Counted from the stretch's first letter, positions 33,628-44,537 are shown. The stretch: DNA of 64,000 nt from Saitoella complicata NRRL Y-17804 (GCF_001661265.1 NW_017567004.1:82279-146278), one strand, 5' to 3'. Translations and numbers: made by a program. Notes: generated from the letters alone by a model not told the origin.

Positions 33628-33994
33628 GCATGAACAGCGAGTTTAATTAAGATGACATGAATAGGAGAGGGACCGGACGATATTGGGTAGAACGTATATT
33701 ACAGCATGACATAACGAAAGAGAAAGAAATGCGATACTTTTGAACGTCGATTTCTCCGTCCATATCGGTCGTTGTCCCCGGGTGTCCCTCCTTTGACCCC
33801 TTTCATATGCCTCTCACACAGGGGCGCTGCACCGCTCGGTACGGTAAACGGACTCTGCGGTCAGCAGCGAAACTCTAACAACGTCCCATCGTCGGACCAA
33901 CTACCATCAACCTACATCTGTCACTCCTTTACCAATTATCCAATACCGTTTATCGACTTCACCTTTTCGCGTTTTATTTGAGAGATAAGATACA
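33628..33994. other. Intergenic, trpC 3' flank and ARF6 promoter
   Basis: Nothing besides flanking regulatory sequence is recognised. The region just before the ARF6 start is pyrimidine-rich. Confidence 0.5.
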
Positions 33995-34780
33995 ATGGGC
34001 GCTGGATTGTCGCGGTCACTGGCGAAGCTGTTTGGAGGGAACAAAGAGATGAGGATTCTTATGCTGGGGTTGGATGCGGCGGGGAAGACGAGTATGTTCT
34101 TCTCTGCAATTTCGTGTTCGGAGTGCTAATTGTGGAACAACAGCGATTCTGTATAAGCTCAAGCTTAACCAAAGGTTCGTTCGCACGTGGAATGGGGACG
34201 CGATGAGGTGTACATGTGCTGATATTATGCGGTGCATAGCGTGACGACAATTCCTACGGTCGGGTTTAATGTCGAGACGGTAACATACAAGAACGTGAAG
34301 TTCAACGTCTGGGTACGTCCCTCCCCCTCCCTTTCCCACCAAAGCTCTCGCTAACGCTCACGCTTCCAGGACGTCGGCGGCCAAGATAAAATCCGCCCCC
34401 TCTGGCGCCACTACTACACCGGCACCCAAGGCCTCATCTTCGTCATCGACTCCCAAGACCGCGACCGCATCGACGAAGCCCGCACCGAACTCCACCGCAT
34501 CATCTCCGACCGCGAAATGAAAGAAAGTCTCTTGTTGGTGTTTGCGAATAAACAAGATTTGGGGGGTGCGATGACGCCGAGTGAGGTTACGGAAAGGCTG
34601 CAGTTGGGCAAGTTGAAGGAGAGGTTGTGGTATGTGCAGCCGAGTTGTGCGACGAGTGGGGAGGGGTTGTTTGAGGGGTTGGTAAGTACAATTGAACGAA
34701 TCCAAGTTTTTGGAGGTGAGGGTTAATCTGTTGTACAGGCTTGGTTGAGTAACCACGTTAAGACGCCGGCGAAGAAATAG
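33995..34780 (+). CDS. arf6: ADP-ribosylation factor GTPase, ARF6 type
   Basis: This is a small GTPase acting at the plasma membrane in endocytosis and polarised growth. Five exons (33995-34091, 34144-34174, 34240-34312, 34370-34681, 34739-34780) give 184 aa. An N-terminal MGAG provides the Gly2 myristoylation site. The P-loop GLDAAGKT is interrupted by intron 1 just after it begins, switch I has [11 protein letters not shown], switch II has [17 protein letters not shown], and NKQD and CATSG complete the nucleotide pocket. The run [23 protein letters not shown] and the invariant [11 protein letters not shown] favour ARF6 over ARF1. Exon 2 is a 31-nt micro-exon. Exon 4 switches abruptly from C-ending to G/T-ending codons near 34535. 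Confidence 0.94.
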
Positions 34781-35388
34781 AGTGGTTCAGCGACATCACT
34801 GCACAGCTGCACGAGAAACAACACGTTTTGCATCGGAGAGCGTTAGAGAAACGCGAACGGAAACAGAAAGCTGGAGGAGCAGGTGTGAGTCACGACTGGG
34901 TTTTGGCTGCTACACGGGGTTTGGTCTTGATGACCTCCCGTTTATTTCTCTTTTCATTTGCTTCAGTGCTATACCCACATGGACTCTTTGCCATAGCGAG
35001 ATCGAGTTATTATAATAATGCAATTTGAGTTCAGTGCTCTATACACACGGACTTCTCTTGCAAATGCTGACTATATAGACGCAATATGTGTACTGTTTCC
35101 AAGATTGGGGCTCATGAACCTCCGTGAGTCTTTCGGGCAATACAGACTCGTGTAATGCTCTACCTCCTGAACTCTGCTTCTGTGCTTTTCTTCTTTCCCC
35201 GGCGCCGACTTTCGCTGCAAGCAGTCGGCTTTTGATTCAAGATCAGCAATGACCCGAGAACGTTTAAGCAACGTTAGTATGGTGTTCCTGAGGGTATGGC
35301 GGACGGAGAGGCGTTTTTCTTCCTCTTGGTCAAAGCCGAACGTGCTCCTGGTCTACGTGTTTCGTGATAGTCTGACAGACAAGTCACT
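34781..35388. other. Convergent intergenic region, ARF6 and PEX4
   Basis: The 3' flanks of two convergent genes. Short frames on both strands show no recognisable domain. Confidence 0.45.
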
Positions 35389-35966
35389 TCATGGTTCTTC
35401 CTCTTCCTCCCCATCGGGTCCTTCCTTGCTGTCAAGATGCCCACACGCATACCTCCCAACATAATACCTAACCAACCCCTCATACCCTACCTCCTCCCCA
35501 CTCCTCCACAACACCGCCAAATCAACATCCAACGGACTCTCCCACCCGGGACTCTCCAACAACCCCACAACAGCCAAACACGCACTCCGAACCCCCCACG
35601 CAGGCGTCCATGCCTCCTTTAGGACATCGAGGCAGATTTCACCAGTTTTGAAGGCGACGTTGGGGTGTGCGATACGGGTTGTGAAGGAGATGGTGGGTGG
35701 GGTGAGGGGGTAAGTTGGGGGTAGCGTTATTGAGAGAGTGTAGTAGCCTGGGTGGTAGAGTGTATGCGCCGGGGGAGCGATGGTTGCGGTCCACTGGGTT
35801 AAATCGTCGGGCGATATAGGAGCGAGGTGGAGGAGAAGGGGGTCGGGTGGTTGGCGGAGGGTGTCGAGGTATTCTTTTGAGAGCTGTTGGATGGCATAAG
35901 TCAGTGAATGCATAATTCGCTCGGATGCTATCCAACCCGTTTGAGAGCTTGTGAGGATAATGCCAT
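35389..35966 (-). CDS. PEX4: Peroxisomal ubiquitin-conjugating enzyme PEX4
   Basis: This E2 enzyme monoubiquitinates the peroxisomal import receptor PEX5 so that it can be recycled. Exon 1 (35966-35937, MALSSQALKR) and exon 2 (35883-35389) give 174 aa. The UBC fold is complete: N-terminal helix (LSKEYLDTLR), a YPLTPPTISF strand (the YP..PP motif), HPNVAFKTGEICLDVLKEAW with active-site Cys94, and GLLESPGWESPLDVDLAVLWRSGE. The HPN..F.TGEICLD..K.AW signature is closer to Pex4 than to Ubc1-13 types. The C-terminal acidic tail (GEEEEEP) is extra. The first intron has an unusual GTTGGA donor. The gene is head-to-head with the GT8 gene, 167 bp between starts. Confidence 0.83.
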
Positions 35967-36133
35967 GGTTGTGTCGTCCAATTACAACGACAACGACCGG
36001 AGATGTATGCGTCGGGGATGTATGCTGTTTCCTGAGCTCGAGGTGAGGGAGGCGGGGTGGGACTGCCCCCAATCAAGTGTTTTCGCGGTCGCTTATTTCC
36101 GATCGCGGGGTGGAGTCGGTATACCGGTAGCTG

Positions 36134-37171
36134 ATGGATCGAGGGTCCACCCGCGCAATCCCGCGCTGACCAGGACAAAAAACCGACATCCATCCTCCTC
36201 GTCCCCCATCACCTCTCCTCTTCGATCATCCAAGGTCAGCAGTGTCTCCGCTCGCCGTGGACTCCTCAAACCCGCCCAAAAAGGCCTGGGCCTGCCTCCT
36301 CACCGGCTCCCCCGGCTACCTGTCCGGATTCCTCACCCTCCACTACTCCCTCCGCAAACATGCCTCCAAGTACCCCCTCATCGCCCTCCTCAACCCCTCC
36401 GACACGCTCTACCCCCTCTTCCTCTCCGCTCTTCAGCAGCGAGGGATCCCGCACAGGGATATTGAGGCCTTGAGACCGGTGGAGGATAGGGAGTTTGAGG
36501 GTGATCCAAGGTTTAAGGAGTGTTGGACCAAGTTGGAGATGTTTGGATTGTACGAGTTTGAGCGCGTGGGATTCTTGGATTCGGATATGCTCGTTCTACA
36601 AAATATGGACGAACTCTTCGAGATACCCCTCGAACCACACCAAATCGCAGCGTCGGCGGCATGCGTGTGTAACCCCCGAAAGAGAGCACACTACCCCCCA
36701 ACCTGGATACCCGAGAACTGCGCGTACAGCAAGCAATGCTACGACCCCGCTCTCGCTGCCACCGCTGCTACGGACGCAATCCCCCCCACCTTCGGCCTCG
36801 GCGCCCTCAACTCTGGCCTCGTCATCCTCCACCCTTCACCCGAAAACTACAAGCGCGTCACCGCACCTCTTTCCAACCCCCCTCTCTACCGCACCTTCCT
36901 CTTCCCCGACCAAGACCTCCTCGCGCACGTCTTCAAGGGGGACTGGATCCCGCTTCCCTACGTCTATAACGCGCTCAAGACCCTCAAGGGGCAGCATGCC
37001 GAGATGTGGCGGGATGAGGAGGTGAAGAATTTGCATTTTATTATTGATAAGCCGTGGGATGATGTTGATAAGAAGGGGGAGGGGAAGGTGTTGCATGGGG
37101 TTTGGTGGGGGGTTGATGGAGAGAGGAGGGAGTGGGAGAAGGGGGTGTATGGGATTGAATCTGAAGAGTAA
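36134..37171 (+). CDS. GT8-family glycosyltransferase (glycogenin/galactinol-synthase-like)
   Basis: The protein is about 315 aa with the GT8 fold, using a nucleotide sugar. Visible features are WACLLTGSPGYLSGFLTLHYSLRKH at the N-terminus, the metal-binding DSD in GFLDSDMLVLQNMDELF, FGLGALNSGLVILHPS, and a C-terminal segment with FIIDKPWDD. These are shared with plant galactinol synthases, glycogenins and fungal GT8 proteins of unknown acceptor. It lacks the long glycogenin C-terminus, so glycogen priming is doubtful. The main exon is open from 36242 back to about 36170 but has no ATG near the conserved start. The model used (ATG 36134, short exon to 36144, intron to 36234) keeps frame but has a weak donor, so the 5' end is tentative. 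Confidence 0.78.
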
Positions 37172-37741
37172 GGATGAGCAGTAAGGCGGAAGGTGGGGGG
37201 TTATAGGGGATATGTATGGGATAGACATATGCAGATATAGTCAAGTGATGGGCGACATACCATTCATACCGCTGCCGTACCTGGAAGGGCAAGACATGGT
37301 GCATCGTTATAAGAATTCAAAATCGCTATGGCAAAGCTGCTCCATGGGACCCTATAACTGAACCTGATCCTCGAGGTACTGACAAGGACTGCCTAATTAT
37401 CCGTATGGCGGTCCTTTGAGAACTTGTCCGCCCGTCCTTCATCCTGACCGTCCGCCAAGCAGACACCTAAAACACAGAAAAACAGGCAGAACGCTGTCAC
37501 AATACCATAACCTGTATATGATCCCTCGTACGACTTCGGGTAGAGATTCTATTTCTGGCGGTTGTATTTAGGGTTGCGCTAGTGCTTGATCCCGCTGTAA
37601 ATTGAAGATCTGGAACGCGGGGAGGCGAAGCGACCATACACCGAGGGACTTGAAGAAAAGAAGCTTATAACCCCTCGATCCCCCTCCTCCTCTACACCTT
37701 TTACCGATCCCGCGCCGTTCTTTCCATCCACTCTCTCTGCG
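37172..37741. other. Intergenic, promoter of the Smr gene
   Basis: No gene is recognised in these 570 bp. Confidence 0.5.
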
Positions 37742-38359
37742 ATGTCCCTCGTCGACTCCATTCTGAACAACGCTGCTTCAGCCTTTACCGGCTCGCTCAA
37801 CGACCGCTCTCTCCCAACCTACTCCCCCTCCGCAAAACGCAACGCAACACCCGAAGACGAAGCCGAATACGACCGTCTCCGTGCCCTCGCCCGCACCGAA
37901 GGCGACAAACGCCGCACCTGCTCCGAACAATCCCAAGCCGCCTATAACTCCGGTGATGGAGGACGTGCGCACGAACTCAGCGAACGCGCGAAACAGCATG
38001 CGGAGAGAATGGAGGGGTATAACCGCCAAGCAGCCGAATTCATCTTCCGCGCGAACAACGCCGATTCTGCAGCTGACGAGATCGACCTTCACGGACTTTT
38101 TGTTGACGAAGCCATCTTCTTCACGTCCCAACGCATCCAAGCCGCTCGTGCACGTCAGGATCGGGTACTACATGTCATCGTCGGGAAAGGAATTCATTCC
38201 CAGAATCACAAGGCGAAGCTTAAGCCTGCGGTTGAGGAGATGTTGGGGAAGATAGGGTTGAGGTGGGAAGAGGAAGAGAATGCGGGGAGGATTAGGGTTC
38301 ATTTGGATGGTGGGAATGCTGGGGGGTATGTGCAGCAGCCGCAACAGGCGTATCATCCT

Positions 38360-38402
<43 letters not shown>

Positions 38403-38590
38403 GGTGGGGACAGCAGCAGCAACAACAACATGGAGGACAGCAGTATGGAAGTCATCAGCAGTCGCAGGGACACGGGCAGTCCCAGGGACACGGAAATGGA
38501 CAGAACGCTATGGTGGAGAAGCTGGCGCGCAAGTTCTTGCCGATTATTTTCCGGAAGTTGGTACAGGTCGTTCAGCAGTGCTTCCGTTAA
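37742..38590 (+). CDS. DUF1771-Smr domain protein with polyglutamine tract
   Basis: A single exon encodes 282 aa. A helical DUF1771 region (about residues 35-100; EDEAEYDRLRALARTEGDKR and ERAKQHAERMEGYNRQAA) is followed by a Smr domain (about 113-190). The Smr domain has the hallmark DLHGLFVDEA and the HVIVGKGIHSQNHKAKLKPAVEEML loop with the conserved GKG. Smr domains bind or cut nucleic acid; fungal DUF1771-Smr proteins relate to Cue2-type no-go decay endonucleases, so a role in mRNA quality control is possible but inferred. The C-terminus holds a run of 14 CAG-encoded glutamines (38360-38401), a second Gln/Gly-rich segment, and a short hydrophobic end (FLPIIFRKLVQVV). Confidence 0.87.
38360..38401 (+). 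repeat. (CAG)14 microsatellite encoding polyglutamine
   Basis: Fourteen uninterrupted CAG codons within the Smr-protein gene, followed closely by an interrupted CAG/CAA stretch. Pure CAG repeats are prone to length change. Confidence 0.95.
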
Positions 38591-39296
38591 TCGTTCGCAT
38601 TTGGGCGGGCTTGGTTTGTTTTTTGGCGTAATATGGTAATGGGTTCGGCGGGAGACAAGGGTTAGGCAATTAGATCACCGTACAAATATATAATGAATCA
38701 GCGTGTCTCGGTGCATGACCGTTAAGGACGATGAGGAAGAAGGACTACTGGTGATGGCGGTGATTCCACGAACTCCTCTTCATGACTGACATCAGCCAAG
38801 TAAACACTCTCTACACCCACTTCTACTCCGGATCCCCAACATGCTCGGAGGCGGGGGTTACGGGTGGGCGACACGAAGAGGAACGAAACTGAGGCCTCGT
38901 GCGGTGGAGCTGTACGACCGCGGATGATATTCATGATATCTAGACAGCGGAATCGGTCGATCGCGAGGAGGAACCGAGTTCGAGGTGCTCGACACCCCAG
39001 TACAAACAATTGCCATGCGAAGAGACCGAAAGCCAATTGACCCAATACAGGGTAGAATCAAGGCATTTTCGATACAAAATAAGGTTCAGAGCCCGTGATG
39101 CCGGGTCGATCCTGCCGTCGATAATAGCCGAGTTATCCGGGATGTGTGCGCTAGTCTGACGCGCTGCGACGCTCCTGGAAACACCGCAGAGTTCGACGCT
39201 CAAACCCATCCTTGATCAATCCACCACATATATCTGTACGTCCCTCCTCCCTTCACCTCAAGTATCATCTTCTAACCCGTCAGTCCACAGATCAAA
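38591..39296. other. Intergenic, promoter of the dienelactone-hydrolase gene
   Basis: About 700 bp with short frames only. Nothing recognised. Confidence 0.5.
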
Positions 39297-40095
39297 ATGA
39301 CTTCCGTTATCAAGCCCGCCCCCTCCCACACCCTCCCCAAGTGCTGCGCCATCCCCCCTCTCACCTCCACCTACGAGCCCAAGGGCTCTATGGTCAAGAT
39401 CGCCGACCTCGACTGTTACTCCGCCGGTCCCGTCGACTCTGAGACCGTCATTGTTGCTATCTACGATATCTTCGGTATCCTCCCTAACACCCAGCAGGGC
39501 TGTGATGTCCTTGCCGAGACCTTGAAGTGCCGTGTTGTCATGCCCGATTGGTTCAAGGGCAATGCGGTTCAGATGCCGATCACTGATATGGATGCTGTTT
39601 ACAAGTTTGTTTATGCCAACTTGGTATGTTTTGCTCGACAATCGATCTTTGGATGTGTGTGTTGATCAGGGAATATAGTACCCCGCTCATGAGGCCGCCT
39701 TCAAGACTTTGATCGAGCAGCTCAAGACCGACGGCGCCAAGAAGCTCGGTGCCTACGGTTTCTGCTGGGGCTCCAAGATCCTCCTTCAGGCCGACGCTTT
39801 CTTCGGCGGTATCGCCCTCGTCCACCCCTCCCTCCTCGAGGACTCCGACGCCGACAATGTCAAGTGTCCCGTCGCCCTCCTCCCCTCCAAGGAGGAGACC
39901 GTCGAGAAGTGTGCCGGTTTCTGGGAGAAGCTTGAGAAGAAGGAGTTTGCGGCCAAGAACATGTACAAGCGTTACGATGATGTTGCTCACGGATTCGCTG
40001 CGGCTAGGAGTGACTGGTCTGAGGGAAAGCTCGAGGGTGAGCGTGCCAGGGATGTCTACCAGACTATGTCTGAGTGGTTCAAGGCTGTTCTCTAA
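39297..40095 (+). CDS. Dienelactone hydrolase family protein
   Basis: This is an alpha/beta hydrolase of 247 aa from two exons (39297-39623, 39679-40095). The nucleophile motif is GFCWGSK, with the catalytic Cys typical of dienelactone hydrolases in place of Ser. The probable acid region follows SLLEDSD, and the catalytic His is in DVAHGFAAARSDW. The early MVKIADLDCYSAGP and YDIFGILPNTQQGCDVLAE segments match the fungal Aim2-like group. The natural substrate in fungi is uncertain; the family name comes from chlorocatechol degradation. Codon use is strongly C/T biased and uniform, as in highly expressed genes. Confidence 0.9.
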
Positions 40096-40222
40096 ATGAG
40101 AAGCCTGTAGAACAGAACTATAGTATACGTACGATATGGCGAAAATGGAGATGTAAGATTGATCTTGTACATTTCTTCCCGTCTATCGTGGCAATCATCG
40201 TCTCGCCTCATCGGACGAACAT

Positions 40223-41257
40223 CTAGGCCTTGACCCACTCGATATCCCACTGCAACTCCTCTGTAGCCATGAAGGGGACAACGACGAGCTCTCCATCCCT
40301 GACCTCACCCTCAACCTTGAGCGGCTTCTTGGTCAATTTGACCTTCTCAGCACCAACACCCAATCCCTCAACCTGGTAGAACTTTCTACCAAAGTTGGAG
40401 ACAAAGTCCTCAAACTTATCCATCTTGCCCTGCTTATCAAAGATCTCGGCAACATACGACAACAACCTTGACTGGGTGAAGACACCAGCGGCAGTACGCG
40501 CCGCACCACTCTTCTTCTCCCTGGGGTGAGGTGCAGAATCCGATCCAAGGAAGAACTTGGGATCACCGGAGACGGCGGCCTCGATAAGCGCAGCCCGGTC
40601 TTCGGGGGTTTTGGCGACAGGCTTGCAGTAGCAGAAGGGGTTGTCAGCCCATGAGTCAATGGTGATGTGGAGGTGGTGCGCGGTGATTGATCCAGCGACA
40701 TTGGGTCCACATTTCTTCACGGTCTCAATGGCATCTTTGGTTGTGCAATGTTCAAGGACAATGCGGAGTTTGGGAAAGCGCTTTGCAAGGTCGATGAGGG
40801 TTGGAAGGAAGTCATGCTCTGCGGTCAAGACAGAGTTGGTGGGGGAGGGAGGAACTTCGCCATGGAGGTTGAGGACCATGTTGGCTTCTGCCATTGCAGC
40901 AAAGATGGGATAGAAGGGCTCGTAGGTAGAAACACCGGCGGAGGAGTTGGTGGTGACGCCGGCGGGGTAGACCTTGACTCCGCTAACACCAGCTGCGGCA
41001 GCCTTCTTGACCTCCTCAACTGTAAGATCCGCAGTGAGGTAGAGTGTCATCATGAACTCAACATTAGGCTCGATAGCCTGGAGCTCCTTCTTGTAGTTCA
41101 TTGCCATCCCAGTGGTAGTGATAGGAGGAGCGAGGTTGGGCATCACATAAGCGATGGAAGCACCACCCTGGCGAACAGTGGGGGTAACAAGACGCATGAG
41201 GGCATCCTGACGAAGATGGACATGAAAGTCAGCCGCAGGAGTGATTGTGATCGACAT
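40223..41257 (-). CDS. ura4: Dihydroorotase
   Basis: This catalyses the third step of de novo pyrimidine synthesis, cyclising carbamoyl-aspartate to dihydroorotate in the cytosol. It is a single exon of 344 aa, matching the class II (E. coli PyrC and yeast Ura4) length. Zinc ligands are visible in DFHVHLRQ (His12, His14), the carboxylated Lys lies in SGVKVYPAG, and further His residues are in LHGEVP and RIVLEHCTT. The catalytic Asp is in FLGSDSAPHP. The flanking genes, dienelactone hydrolase and phosphomannose isomerase, are unrelated. Confidence 0.95.
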   Translation of the reverse strand: MSITITPAADFHVHLRQDALMRLVTPTVRQGGASIAYVMPNLAPPITTTGMAMNYKKELQAIEPNVEFMMTLYLTADLTVEEVKKAAAAGVSGVKVYPAGVTTNSSAGVSTYEPFYPIFAAMAEANMVLNLHGEVPPSPTNSVLTAEHDFLPTLIDLAKRFPKLRIVLEHCTTKDAIETVKKCGPNVAGSITAHHLHITIDSWADNPFCYCKPVAKTPEDRAALIEAAVSGDPKFFLGSDSAPHPREKKSGAARTAAGVFTQSRLLSYVAEIFDKQGKMDKFEDFVSNFGRKFYQVEGLGVGAEKVKLTKKPLKVEGEVRDGELVVVPFMATEELQWDIEWVKA

Positions 41258-41443
41258 TTTGAGGTGTGCGGGAGTGTGATGATGGATCTCGAGGCTGCTT
41301 CAAGCGTCTCGAGGCACGACCGCGCACGGGTCTAAAAAAGTCGCAAACCTTAATTTTTGGGATGTGGGGAAATGAGCACGGGCCGTGTGAGCGAATGATT
41401 TCTTCAGAAGTGTTCTTTTTCTTGATTGGGATGCTTGAATAAT

Positions 41444-42844
41444 CTAGACCTCGGCGAAAGCCCTGTGAAGAACAAACTCCTCGCTGCTGCTCTCCAACTC
41501 CACCTCAGCATCGGCACCGACAAAGAACACGTATCCCCCCTTAACCTCCTTCTTCTCGTTTCCAACCTTGATGCTTCCACTACCCTTGGTAGCAATGACG
41601 ATACTTGGTCCCTGCAATCCCTTCGTAGTCTCCTTCTCGCCTTGTCCCAACACCGTGCGCAAAACAGAGAACTCCTCAATTGGAGGGTCGTATAGGGTCG
41701 TCTTTCCACTCGCCCTCTCGAAGTTCTCGGGCTTCATCTTCTGCTCTGTGGGACCCGCGTAGTTATAGGTCAGCATGGAGACAAGGTTCTTCACGTCCTT
41801 GAACTTGGGAGTGAAACCAGCACGAACGACATTGTCAGATGCGGCCATGCACTCGACGATGTCTCCGGAAAGATACGCGTGAATGTCGAGAGCGCGGAGG
41901 AACATCGCCTCTCCGGGCTTCAGCTTGCAGTAGTTGAGGAGGAAGGTGCAGAAGAGCCCAACATCCTTGGGGAATTGCTCGTTAAGACGGATCAGGAGGT
42001 TTGCGATCTCTTCACCGCCAAACTCGCCACCGAATGAGGACTTGTCCTTCTGTGCAGACTCGAGCAACTCGACTGAGGTCTTAGCAACCTCATCCTCAGA
42101 CTTGGTCATGAGGGACTCGAACACGGATCGGAGCGCGGCCTTGTTAGCCTTAACGACCTCCTCATCCTTCGAGTCCTCCTTACCCTTGACAGTCTTCTGA
42201 AACTTCACGGCAATCTCCTCGCCGATAATTGAGCGTAACGCAGGGACGGCGGAGAGGAAAGAGGCAATCTCGTTCACGGGCCGGAAACCGCAGAACCCCT
42301 CGAAGTCGGTAAGTGCGATAGCCATCTCGGGCTTATGGTTGTCATCTGTAACATATTTATTAGCCCGTCCAATAGACGGATCTTTGTAAATAGTACCTTT
42401 GTAGTTCTTCGGATCATCCGCGTGCAACTTCTTCGCCAAAGTCTTATCCGGGTGTGCTTGAATACTCAACGCCTTTCCCACAGACAGGATCTTGAGCAAA
42501 AATGGCAAGTCTCCATACTTATCATTGACTGTCTTTGACAATAATGCCTCGTTGTCGTCCAACAATTCCTTCAAGGGACGTCCAGAGCTGATCTCGGTAG
42601 CGGGATGGTGAAGGGTACCCATCCATAACTCGGCATATGGCTTATCTTTAGAGATCTCCGTGTTCGAATTGGGTGTTGAGGCGGCGAATTGGGCGACGAG
42701 AGCGTCCTTGCCATTCACTCCCCAGTCATAGTTCTGGACCTATACCAAGCCGACGTGTCAATATCGCGTTTTCTTCAGTACAGTGACGAAATTGCGGCCA
42801 CATACCACCGGCGCAATCTGGAAAAGAGGAACAGGCAAAACCAT
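41444..42844 (-). CDS. PMI40: Mannose-6-phosphate isomerase
   Basis: This interconverts fructose-6-phosphate and mannose-6-phosphate, supplying GDP-mannose for glycosylation and cell-wall mannan. A 39-nt first exon (42844-42806, MVLPVPLFQIAPV) and second exon (42739-41444) give 444 aa, the type I length. The N-terminal VQNYDWGVNGKDALV and the zinc and active-site region LPFLLKILSVGKALSIQAHPDK are diagnostic, with KPEMAIALTDFEGFCGFRP and the later LNYCKLKPGEAMFL also conserved. It is head-to-head with dynactin p25, 191 bp between starts. Confidence 0.95.
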
Positions 42845-43035
42845 CGTGCAATTGAGCAGCTGTGGTAGGATGGAGAAATGTGATGGTCGTAGGGTATGTA
42901 CCACCGGCGGCAGGCGGGTCAGTTCCGTGTGGCGGAGACTGGCGGTGCAACCTTAACCTAGATACGGCAACTCATTCCTCGGGTCCTCCTACCTCCCCAG
43001 CTGCAGTTGGGTCCTTTACGCCATCAATCGTCGAG

Positions 43036-43711
43036 ATGGCTTCTTCTCAGTCAGGTTATATCATCACAGATACTGGGAATAAAGTATCTCGGAAAGCGGA
43101 GATCCTGGGGTTGCGCAACATTGTGTTGGGCGGGAAGACCATCATCAAACCCAACGTCCAGATTCGCGGGGACCTCGTGCGAGTTAGTGCGAGCGGCGGC
43201 GGAGCAATCAGTGTTGCAATTGGACGTTATTGTCTGTTAGATGATGGCTGTCTTATCAAACCGCCGGCAAAACCCTATAAGGGGTGCGGAAACCCCTTTC
43301 GTCCAAACATTGCTTCGATGTGTGCTAATGTCGAAGCGTAGTCAACTCTCTTACTATCCTATCAAAATTGGTGACCATGTCCATATCGGAGCCAACACGA
43401 CTATTGAAGCAGCGCAGATCGGCTCAAACGTGATAATTGGCAAGAACTGCATCATCGGCAAATTCGCCATCATCAAAGACTGTGTCCGGATTGATGATAA
43501 CACGCACATACCAGCTGGGATGGTCATTCCGCCCTTGAGTTTAGTGAGTGCAAGGCGCAAGGGTGGCCCTAAACCTGAGGATGAAACGGGCAGGTATGCT
43601 GGTGTGATCCATGGTATAGGAGAGGTTGTGGAGGAGCTGCCAGAGGTCACGCAGCTGTTGATTGATGCAGAGACGAGGGATTTCTACACTGCTTGGAAAC
43701 CGGAACAATGA
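43036..43711 (+). CDS. DCTN5: Dynactin p25 subunit (left-handed beta-helix)
   Basis: This is a pointed-end dynactin subunit that adapts dynein-dynactin to endosomes in fungi (Neurospora RO12, Aspergillus p25). Two exons (43036-43283, 43342-43711) give 205 aa. Hexapeptide repeats forming the left-handed beta-helix are clear (IGRYCLL, IGDHVHIGANTTIEAAQIGSNVIIGKN, IIGKFAIIKDCVRI). The N-terminal YIITDTGNKVSRKAEILG and the IKPPAKPYKG junction match p25 rather than bacterial acyltransferases. It shares a short divergent promoter with PMI40. Confidence 0.92.
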
Positions 43712-43934
43712 GAAAGTAGGATTAAGCGATGCGGAGGAAGGCTAGGTTCACGGCGTTTTGTTTATTGCATGGGATACCATATGGCATAGTCGATGGTAAT
43801 CGGCTTCACACAGCGGACAGACTGAGGATAAGGATGCAAGCTTCTTCATTCATGCTACATATCATACTTTTAATGCACACCTGGTGATGATGGTATCCAA
43901 TCTAATCGTACACTCCCTCATCATTTTTCCCGGC

Positions 43935-44537
43935 TTATTTCCTGGCATCAGACAAAGCACTCTGGGCCTTAGCGGTAGGTCCACCTTTTATAGCGTGGTC
44001 CTCGCCAGTGACCCTCTTCTCTCCTTCAGTAATGTCATGGAGAACCTGACTGGTGATAGGGTTGTTGGCATGACCCTGAGCCTGCGCCGTGGGACCATCA
44101 GCGACAGGTTTGCGCTGACCAGTCAACTTTGATTCGGCATCGTTAACAGCGGAGAGGGTAACCGAGTCGACTTTGCCAGATCCTGTGGATCCAGACGCAG
44201 AAGTGGTCTGATTCTCGTTCTGACTGCCCTGTCCGCCCTGACGTGAAGCCGAAAGTTCGGACTGCGCAACAGACGTAGGCCCGCCCTTGATCGCATGATC
44301 CTCCCCAGTAACTCTCTTCTCCCCCTCCGTAACATCATGCAACACCTGACTCGTGATGGGCTCATTCGCGTGCTGCTGTGCACGAGCAGTGGGTCCATCC
44401 TTCACGGCATGGTCCTCGCCGGTGATTTCCTTCTCGGCAGCGGTGATCGTGGAGATCGTTTCGGAGTTCATGGCTTTGGAGAATTGGGCGAGGGAGGTGG
44501 TAAAGGTGCGCTTGGAGAGCTGGGTGAGGAAAGACAT
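43935..44537 (-). CDS. SMP/LEA-like repeat protein
   Basis: A single exon of 200 aa is built from near-identical repeats. The unit runs roughly GPTA.AQ.HAN.PITSQVLHD then TEGEKRVTGEDHAIKGGPT, occurs twice almost perfectly, and a partial third copy sits at the N-terminus (ITAAEKEITGEDHAVKDGPT). The sequence resembles the seed-maturation-protein (SMP) and LEA-type fold of plants and similar fungal stress proteins: hydrophilic, Gly/Thr/Ala-rich, no Cys. The N-terminus (MSFLTQLSKRTFTTSLAQFSKAMN) is basic, Ser/Thr-rich and could be a mitochondrial presequence; an internal ATG follows it. A desiccation or heat protective role is inference. A TATATATA motif lies about 61 bp upstream. Confidence 0.7.
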   Translation of the reverse strand: MSFLTQLSKRTFTTSLAQFSKAMNSETISTITAAEKEITGEDHAVKDGPTARAQQHANEPITSQVLHDVTEGEKRVTGEDHAIKGGPTSVAQSELSASRQGGQGSQNENQTTSASGSTGSGKVDSVTLSAVNDAESKLTGQRKPVADGPTAQAQGHANNPITSQVLHDITEGEKRVTGEDHAIKGGPTAKAQSALSDARK

